NCBI RefSeq assembly: GCF_005845365.1
Contig: NZ_CP040509.1
Coordinates: 558,001 to 622,000, forward strand
Length of the DNA: 64,000 nt
From: Rhodoluna limnophila
Lineage (GTDB): Bacteria > Actinomycetota > Actinomycetes > Actinomycetales > Microbacteriaceae
Direction: 5' to 3'
The position numbers and the translations under genes are program-made. Each line of letters opens with the position of its first letter. Position 1 is the first letter of the stretch. Below the pieces are notes generated by a model. The model was not told the DNA's origin. It made no database searches and was given only the letters and a program-made list of their open reading frames with translations. Below are positions 58,959 to 64,000 of the stretch, piece by piece.

Positions 58959-59570
58959 TCAAGCAGAAAACTTGGCTGAGGCTTCCCGTTCGATTCGGTG
59001 CCATAGCAGCTCGGCATCCTTGAGGAGCAAAATGAGATCTTGGTTTGAGTTCAAAATCACGTCAGCAACATTGGCTCGTTGCGCTGGGCTGGCTTGAGAG
59101 GCGATGCGTGCGGCAGCCTCCTGCTGACTAAGGCCACGAATCTTGACTAGCCGATCGAGTTGTTTCTCAATCGGGGCTTCAACGGTCACAACAAGGTCAA
59201 ACGGTAGGTCAACCGAGGCTTCTACTAATAGCGGCACGTTGTAGACAACGATTGAGTCCTCTGGAAATGCAGCTACGCGCTCCTTGGCCAGAGTCTTAAC
59301 GATCGGATGCACAATCGCCTCCAACTGTTCACGCTTTTCTCGGTCGTTGAACACAAGTTCACCCAGCGTCGAGCGATTTAGCGTTCCGTCAGAGTTGAAG
59401 ACCGAGCTGCCGAAAACGTCGAGTATCTTTGCCGCCCCGGGCGTTCCCGGTGCTACTGCCTCGCGAGCAAGAGCGTCGGCATCAACTTCGATCGCGCCCT
59501 GTCGAGTCCAGAAATCAGCAACCGTTGATTTTCCGGCCGCTATTCCCCCGGTTAGGCCAACTAAGTACAT
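58959..59570 (-). CDS. coaE: Dephospho-CoA kinase
   Basis: A 203-residue P-loop kinase: [15 protein letters not shown] at the N-terminus, [10 protein letters not shown], and [13 protein letters not shown] in the middle. It is the last step of CoA synthesis. Actinobacterial CoaE sometimes carries a C-terminal GrpB-like domain; this one does not. It is downstream of rpsA but separated by a terminator. Confidence 0.95.
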   Translation of the reverse strand: MYLVGLTGGIAAGKSTVADFWTRQGAIEVDADALAREAVAPGTPGAAKILDVFGSSVFNSDGTLNRSTLGELVFNDREKREQLEAIVHPIVKTLAKERVAAFPEDSIVVYNVPLLVEASVDLPFDLVVTVEAPIEKQLDRLVKIRGLSQQEAAARIASQASPAQRANVADVILNSNQDLILLLKDAELLWHRIEREASAKFSA

Positions 59571-59585
59571 GACTCTAGCCTAAAC

Positions 59586-59623
59586 AAAAATGGAGGCCGG
59601 CCATTCGGCCGACCTCCATTTTT
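59586..59623. terminator. Intrinsic terminator between rpsA and coaE
   Basis: AAAAATGGAGG-C-CGGCC with loop ATTC and GGCCG-A-CCTCCATTTTT; one mismatch in a 16-bp stem. It ends rpsA on the minus strand. Confidence 0.93.
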
Positions 59624-59633
59624 AGAGCAGTTG

Positions 59634-61091
59634 TTACTCTGCGCTCTTTAGCTTGTCGCGAAGAGCTGCAAGTGACTCATCTGATGCCAGGGTGCCTGAC
59701 TCTGATGACTCGCTTGAGTAGCTGCTTGAAGATGCTGCTGCTGATGCCTCTGGAGCCTCAGGAAGCTTAGCTGCTGCCTCGTTTGCGGCTGCAACCTGCT
59801 TCTTGTGCTCTTCCCAACGGGCGTGAGCCTCAGCGTATTCCTTCTCCCACTTGGTGCGAGCTTCCTCGAAGCCTGGCTTCCACTCGTTGGTGGTTGCGTC
59901 GAAGCCCTCTGGGTACTTGTAGGTACCGTTCTCGTCGTAGTCTGCAGCCATACCGTAAAGCGCTGGGTTGAAGTCGGTGCCCTCTGGGTCTACCTCTTCG
60001 TTAGCCTGCTTTAGTGATAGCGAGATGCGGCGGCGGTCTAGGTCGATGTCGATGACCTTGACGAATACGTCCTGGTTCACTGAAACAACCTGCTCGGCTA
60101 GCTCGATGTGCTTTGAAGAAAGCTCTGAGATGTGAACAAGACCCTCGATACCGTCTGCAACGCGAACGAATGCACCGAAAGGAACCAGCTTGGTTACCTT
60201 ACCTGGAGCGTACTGTCCGATTGCGTGGGTGCGAGCGAATACCTGCCATGGGTCTTCCTGGGTAGCCTTTAGCGATAGTGACACGCGCTCGCGCTCCTGG
60301 TCTACCTCTAGAACCTCAACAGTAACTTCCTGACCGATCTCAACGACCTCTGAAGCGTGTTCAATGTGCTTCCATGAAAGCTCAGATACGTGGACTAGAC
60401 CGTCTACGCCACCAAGGTCAATGAATGCACCGAAGTTTACGATCGATGAAACAACACCGGTACGGATCTGGCCCTTAGCGAGGTCAGCTAGGAAGGTGCT
60501 GCGTGAAGCAGACTGTGACTCTTCAAGCAGAGCGCGACGTGAAAGAACAACGTTGTTGCGGTTCTTGTCTAGCTCAAGAATCTTGGCTTCAACCTTCTGG
60601 CCTAGGTATGGGCCTAGGTCGCGAACGCGGCGAAGCTCGATGAGCGATGCAGGCAAGAAGCCACGAAGGCCGATGTCTACGATCAGACCACCCTTAACAA
60701 CTTCGATAACCACACCATTGACGGTGCCGTCTGCTTCTTTGATCTTCTCGACGTCGCCCCATGCGCGCTCGTACTGTGCACGCTTCTTTGAAAGGATTAG
60801 ACGGCCTTCCTTGTCTTCCTTCTGAAGAACAAGTGCCTCTACTGCATCGCCAACGCTAACGATCTCTGATGGATCTGCATCGTGGCGGATTGAAAGTTCA
60901 CGAGAAGGGATTACACCTTCAGTCTTGTAACCGACGTCAAGTAGAACTTCGTCGCGGTCGATCTTTACAACGGTTCCGGTGATTAGGTCGCCGTCGTTGA
61001 AGAACTTCAGAGTTGCTTCTACAGCTGCAAGGAAGTCTTCTGCAGAACCGATGTCGTTTACAGCGATCTGCTTGGTTGATTTGGTGGTCAT
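59634..61091 (-). CDS. rpsA: 30S ribosomal protein S1
   Basis: A 485-residue S1 with four S1 domains (about 35-105, 120-185, 205-275 and 290-360), visible as repeats of the type GDLITGTVVKIDRDEVLLDV, VNGVVIEVVKGGLIVDIG, RTGVVSSIVNFGAFIDLG and APGKVTKLVPFGAFVRVADG. The C-terminal tail is rich in Ala, Ser and Glu. S1 binds mRNA on the small subunit. The gene lies downstream of polA with a 132-nt gap that holds a nested hairpin. Confidence 0.96.
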   Translation of the reverse strand: MTTKSTKQIAVNDIGSAEDFLAAVEATLKFFNDGDLITGTVVKIDRDEVLLDVGYKTEGVIPSRELSIRHDADPSEIVSVGDAVEALVLQKEDKEGRLILSKKRAQYERAWGDVEKIKEADGTVNGVVIEVVKGGLIVDIGLRGFLPASLIELRRVRDLGPYLGQKVEAKILELDKNRNNVVLSRRALLEESQSASRSTFLADLAKGQIRTGVVSSIVNFGAFIDLGGVDGLVHVSELSWKHIEHASEVVEIGQEVTVEVLEVDQERERVSLSLKATQEDPWQVFARTHAIGQYAPGKVTKLVPFGAFVRVADGIEGLVHISELSSKHIELAEQVVSVNQDVFVKVIDIDLDRRRISLSLKQANEEVDPEGTDFNPALYGMAADYDENGTYKYPEGFDATTNEWKPGFEEARTKWEKEYAEAHARWEEHKKQVAAANEAAAKLPEAPEASAAASSSSYSSESSESGTLASDESLAALRDKLKSAE

Positions 61092-61123
61092 ATTTATTTT
61101 TACTCTTAACGGGCAATTCTCTG

Positions 61124-61168
61124 GTCGCGTCAGAACATCCTTGGCTTTTCCAAGGAGTCTGATCCGAC
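61124..61168 (-). promoter_or_regulatory. Nested three-stem hairpin in the rpsA leader
   Basis: In minus-strand order: GTCG, TCAGA, CCTTGG, loop AAAAG, CCAAGG, TCTGA, CGAC. All three stems pair perfectly (15 bp in total), separated by small internal loops (2/2 and 2/4 nt). It ends 32 nt before the rpsA ATG. No T run follows, so it does not look like a terminator of polA. It is a candidate structured 5' leader, for example for S1 autoregulation, or an RNA-processing site. Confidence 0.55.
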
Positions 61169-61223
61169 AATGGATTTAGTGCGTAGGAAAATACACACCT
61201 TCTAATCCTAGCGTTTCTGAAGG

Positions 61224-63941
61224 CTAGTGGCCAGCTTGATCCCAGCTCTTTCCGATACCAATTTGAACTTCTAGCGGCACCGAAAGTTCGACAACATTAG
61301 CCATTTTGTCTGTAACCATGGCCTTGAGTCTTTCTAGCTCTCCGGTTGCCACTTCAAAGACCAATTCGTCATGCACTTGCAAAAGCATGCGGCTCGCAAA
61401 GCCGTCGGTCGCCAGAGACTCAGAGATCTGGTTCATGGCCAGCTTCATGATGTCTGCCGCGGTTCCCTGGATCGGTGCGTTCAGGGCGGCTCGTCGTGCG
61501 TTTTCACGTACCTGGAAGAGCTTGCTGTTTAGGTCTTCGAAAGGGCGACGACGGCCAAAGGTGGTCGCCGTGTATCCGAGGGTTTTTGCTTCATCAACCA
61601 CAGAAGCTAGGTACCGCCGCACTCCCCCGAATCGGGCAAAGTAATCGGCCATCAATTGCTTGGCCTCGGCGTTTGGAATGCGCAACTGCTTAGCCAGTCC
61701 GTACTCGCTGAGTCCGTAGACCAAACCGTAGCTCATAGCCTTTACCTTTGAGCGCATCGCCGAGGTAACCTCGCTTGGCGCAACGCCGAAAATGCGAGCA
61801 CCGACAAATCGGTGAAGGTCCTCACCAGTTTTGAAGGCTTCGATAATGCCCTCATCCTCTGACAGGTGTGCCATGATGCGCATTTCGATCTGCGAGTAGT
61901 CAGCAGTCAAAAGGGTCTCAAAACCCGCACCAACCACAAAGGCATCGCGAATCTCGCGCCCGCGCTCACTCTTAATCGGTATGTTCTGGAGATTAGGGTT
62001 TTCTGAGGAAAGACGACCGGTCGAGGTGCCGGTCTGAACATAATTTGTGTGAATGCGGCCGTCTGCCCCGATTGCCTTCAGCATGGTTTCTACAATTTGA
62101 CGGATCTTGGTGACTTCGCGGTGTTCAAGCAATCGCTCGAGAAACGGGTGTTGGGTCTGTTCAAACAATTCGTTTAGTGCGGCTGCGTTTGTCGAGAATC
62201 CAGTTTTGACCTGCTTGGTGCCGGTCATTCCCAGTTCATCAAACAAGATTGTCTGCAACTGCTTGGGCGAGGCAAGGTTAACCTCCCGCCCGATAATGGC
62301 GTAGGCCTGCTTTGCAATCTCGGCCACCTCTGCGGAAAGTCTTTCAAACAGAGCCTGCAGTTTGGCCTGATCTACCGCAACACCCAGGTGTTCCATTTGG
62401 GCCAGCGACCGAACCGTAGGTAGCTCAACCTTGGCATATACCCTGAGCTGATTCTGCTCCTCGAGCAGTTTGAACAGTTTTGGGCTCAGCAGGCTAGTCA
62501 AAAATGCATCGAGGGATACATCGGTGGCTTCGTCGGCGATCAACTGATTTGGGTCTGAGCGCTTAACCACCATTCCCAGATGCTCAAGAGCCAGTTCGTC
62601 AAGACTGAAATTCTTACCTACCGGGTTCAGCAGATATGCCATCAGGAGCGGGTCGTAGTCCACGCTGCTCGCAGTCAGGCCAAGATCCAGCAGGCGTTTA
62701 TTGACATCCTTAGCGCCGTGCAGCGCCTTGGCCACGGTTGGGTCGGCAAGCCAACCGCCGAGCACGTTCTGCAACTCTTCAGAGCTGGTTGGGGCCCATA
62801 GTTTTCTGAGCGCCTCGGTTGCAAAACCAATATTGCTCACGGCATCGTTGGCAAATTCAAAGGCCACCCCGATAGTGCCGTGCTGCTCTTTTAGCCAAGC
62901 AGTCAGCTCATCAGAGCCAACCACTGAAACCTCCGGCACTGATACCTCATCGAAAACAGCTGTTGGGGTAGCAAAAGCCTCGTTGAAGGCGCTTACTGCA
63001 GACGATGTTCCGGTTGCCTCGGATTTCGAGCCGTTGCTGGTCTGTGAACCATTGGCTCCACGGAGTTTGAGAACTCGCTCAGTGAGTGACTTGAACTGCA
63101 GTTTGGCAAATACTGCGCGAACCTGTTCCTCGTCTACTGCTCCAAGGCTCAGGTCATCCTGGGTGAAGTCAAAGTCAAGGTCGCGGACCAGATGGTTCAA
63201 GCGGCGATTGCGGACCGCAAGTTCACGGTGTTCTCGGAGGCTCTCGCCAACCTTTCCAGTAATTTGCTCAGCAGCGGCCAGGACACCCTTGAGGTCTCCG
63301 TGTTGCTGCAGCCACTTGGCCGCGGTCTTTGGGCCTACGCCCGGAATGCCCGGCAGGTTATCGGAGGTCTCGCCAACGAGTGCTGCTAGATCTGGGTATT
63401 GCTTGGCATGAATTCCGTACTTCTCCAGAACCGCAGCGTCGTCCATTCTGGCCAGATTCAGCACACCCTTTACCGGATACAAAATTGTGGTGCGTTCGCT
63501 GATTAGTTGGAAAGTGTCGCGGTCACCAGAAACCACGTAAACATCGAAGCCCTTATCGGCACTTTGATCGGCGAGACTAGCGATGATGTCGTCAGCCTCG
63601 AAATTCGGACGAGTAATGGTCCGGATGTTCATCGCGGCCAGCGCTTCTTGAAGCAGCTCGGTTTGCCCGACAAACTCCGGCGGGGTTTCTCCGCGGGTGC
63701 CCTTGTACTCGGGATACTCCTCGGTGCGGAATGAGCTTCGGGAAAGGTCGAACGCAACAGCCAAGTGGGTAGGTTTCTCTGCCTGCAGAATGTTTAGCAG
63801 CATCGAAATAAAGCCGTGAACAGCGTTGGTGTGCTGCCCATCCGAAGTCTTGAAGCTATCTGGGCTTAGTGCGTAAAAAGCACGAAATGCCAGTGAATGC
63901 CCGTCGATTAGCAGGAGGGTAGGCTTTGGATTAGCGTTCAT
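61224..63941 (-). CDS. polA: DNA polymerase I
   Basis: A 905-residue Pol I. The N-terminal 5'-3' exonuclease has LLLIDGHSLAFRAFYAL, FEADDIIASLAD and VVSGDRDTFQL. The middle 3'-5' exonuclease-like domain is degenerate: the usual first aspartate is replaced (VAFEF). The polymerase domain has STGRLSSENPNLQNIP, DYSQIEMRIMAHLS and LLQVHDELVFEV. It is likely a non-proofreading enzyme, as in other actinobacteria. A TAGGCT element 7 nt before the ATG suggests a leaderless mRNA. Confidence 0.96.
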   Translation of the reverse strand: MNANPKPTLLLIDGHSLAFRAFYALSPDSFKTSDGQHTNAVHGFISMLLNILQAEKPTHLAVAFDLSRSSFRTEEYPEYKGTRGETPPEFVGQTELLQEALAAMNIRTITRPNFEADDIIASLADQSADKGFDVYVVSGDRDTFQLISERTTILYPVKGVLNLARMDDAAVLEKYGIHAKQYPDLAALVGETSDNLPGIPGVGPKTAAKWLQQHGDLKGVLAAAEQITGKVGESLREHRELAVRNRRLNHLVRDLDFDFTQDDLSLGAVDEEQVRAVFAKLQFKSLTERVLKLRGANGSQTSNGSKSEATGTSSAVSAFNEAFATPTAVFDEVSVPEVSVVGSDELTAWLKEQHGTIGVAFEFANDAVSNIGFATEALRKLWAPTSSEELQNVLGGWLADPTVAKALHGAKDVNKRLLDLGLTASSVDYDPLLMAYLLNPVGKNFSLDELALEHLGMVVKRSDPNQLIADEATDVSLDAFLTSLLSPKLFKLLEEQNQLRVYAKVELPTVRSLAQMEHLGVAVDQAKLQALFERLSAEVAEIAKQAYAIIGREVNLASPKQLQTILFDELGMTGTKQVKTGFSTNAAALNELFEQTQHPFLERLLEHREVTKIRQIVETMLKAIGADGRIHTNYVQTGTSTGRLSSENPNLQNIPIKSERGREIRDAFVVGAGFETLLTADYSQIEMRIMAHLSEDEGIIEAFKTGEDLHRFVGARIFGVAPSEVTSAMRSKVKAMSYGLVYGLSEYGLAKQLRIPNAEAKQLMADYFARFGGVRRYLASVVDEAKTLGYTATTFGRRRPFEDLNSKLFQVRENARRAALNAPIQGTAADIMKLAMNQISESLATDGFASRMLLQVHDELVFEVATGELERLKAMVTDKMANVVELSVPLEVQIGIGKSWDQAGH

Positions 63942-63948
63942 AGAGGCA

Positions 63949-63954
63949 AGCCTA
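63949..63954 (-). promoter_or_regulatory. -10-like element, leaderless-type, for polA
   Basis: TAGGCT on the minus strand is 7 nt from the polA ATG. TTGGCT lies about 16 nt further upstream as a plausible -35. No ribosome-binding site is present. Confidence 0.45.
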
Positions 63955-63986
63955 CTTTGCCTAAACCTTCAGCCAAGGAGCAATCG

Positions 63987-64000
63987 GTGTCTTCGGAATC
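63987..64000 (+). CDS. Possible start of a divergent gene, partial
   Basis: GTG at 63987 is preceded by AAGGAG with a 6-nt spacing and opens a frame (GTG TCT TCG GAA) that runs off the right edge. Only four complete codons are visible, so nothing can be said of its product. The good ribosome-binding site and the position divergent from polA are the only support. Confidence 0.4.

Noticed and set aside
58949-59017. N-terminal extension of UvrB
   Set aside because: The extension lies in the 3' end of coaE and does not resemble UvrB.
61139-61155. Intrinsic terminator of polA
   Set aside because: The hairpin is not followed by a T run on the minus strand, so it is better seen as a leader structure of rpsA.
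62701-63411. 236-codon open frame on the plus strand
   Set aside because: It is antisense to polA; the composition (Ser/Arg/Leu) is typical of a shadow frame.

Overview
The window is a gene-dense (about 95% coding) stretch of an actinobacterial chromosome with moderate GC (roughly 50-55% by eye), tight operons with 1-8 nt overlaps, many TTG/GTG starts and no mobile DNA. Gene content and order (trmI-FKBP-pafB-pafC-tatA-tatC-helY-lnt; ctaB/tkt-tal-pgi-zwf-opcA-pgl; uvrC-rapZ-whiA; gap-pgk-tpiA-secG-rbpA; DUF3099-SURF1) point to Micrococcales, most likely Microbacteriaceae. The modest GC and compactness fit a genome-reduced freshwater lineage such as Rhodoluna or Aquiluna (inference). The sequence is almost entirely housekeeping; I found no CRISPR array, prophage, insertion sequence or toxin-antitoxin module.

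Layout. 1-8.6 kb (minus): a long operon HAD phosphatase-trmI-FKBP lipoprotein-pafB-pafC-110 aa membrane protein-tatA-tatC-helY-lnt(partial). 8.7-14.4 kb: PAC2 protein, uppP with a 70 aa partner, tRNA-Leu(GAG), amylosucrase, sirtuin and a histidine phosphatase. 14.4-21.6 kb: glycosyltransferase, alpha/beta hydrolase and metH on minus, then divergent metF and a DEDDh exonuclease. 21.7-28.2 kb: type B L31, an ABC ATPase, glgA divergent from glgC-serB, fabG, and DUF3099/zinc-finger/SURF1. 28.2-37.3 kb: ABC-F ATPase, suf operon (sufB-sufD-Rieske-sufC-DUF59), divergent ctaA-phrB, and ctaB. 37.5-45.6 kb: pentose-phosphate operon tkt-tal-pgi-zwf-opcA-pgl. 45.6-49.4 kb (minus): gap-pgk-tpiA-secG-rbpA. 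49.5-63.9 kb (minus): polA, rpsA, coaE-uvrB-uvrA-uvrC, rapZ-whiA and sodA. A new plus-strand gene may begin in the last bases.

How the genes work together. Central carbon flow is covered by the pentose-phosphate and lower-glycolysis operons plus glucan metabolism (amylosucrase, glgC, glgA). SURF1, CtaA and CtaB serve assembly of a heme A cytochrome oxidase; Suf supplies Fe-S clusters; MetH/MetF form a methylation module; UvrABC, PolA, photolyase and PafBC cover DNA damage.

Most interesting points: (1) the order trmI-FKBP-pafB-pafC looks like a Pup-proteasome locus from which mpa/arc, dop, pup, prcBA and pafA are missing, leaving only a 52-nt gap; (2) a three-stem nested hairpin in the rpsA leader that does not look like a terminator; (3) repeated leaderless-type promoter geometry (TANNNT, 6-8 nt, then the start codon), including a mirrored pair at glgA/glgC and a divergent pair at metH/metF; (4) yvcK is absent between rapZ and whiA. 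No clearly new multi-gene system was seen.
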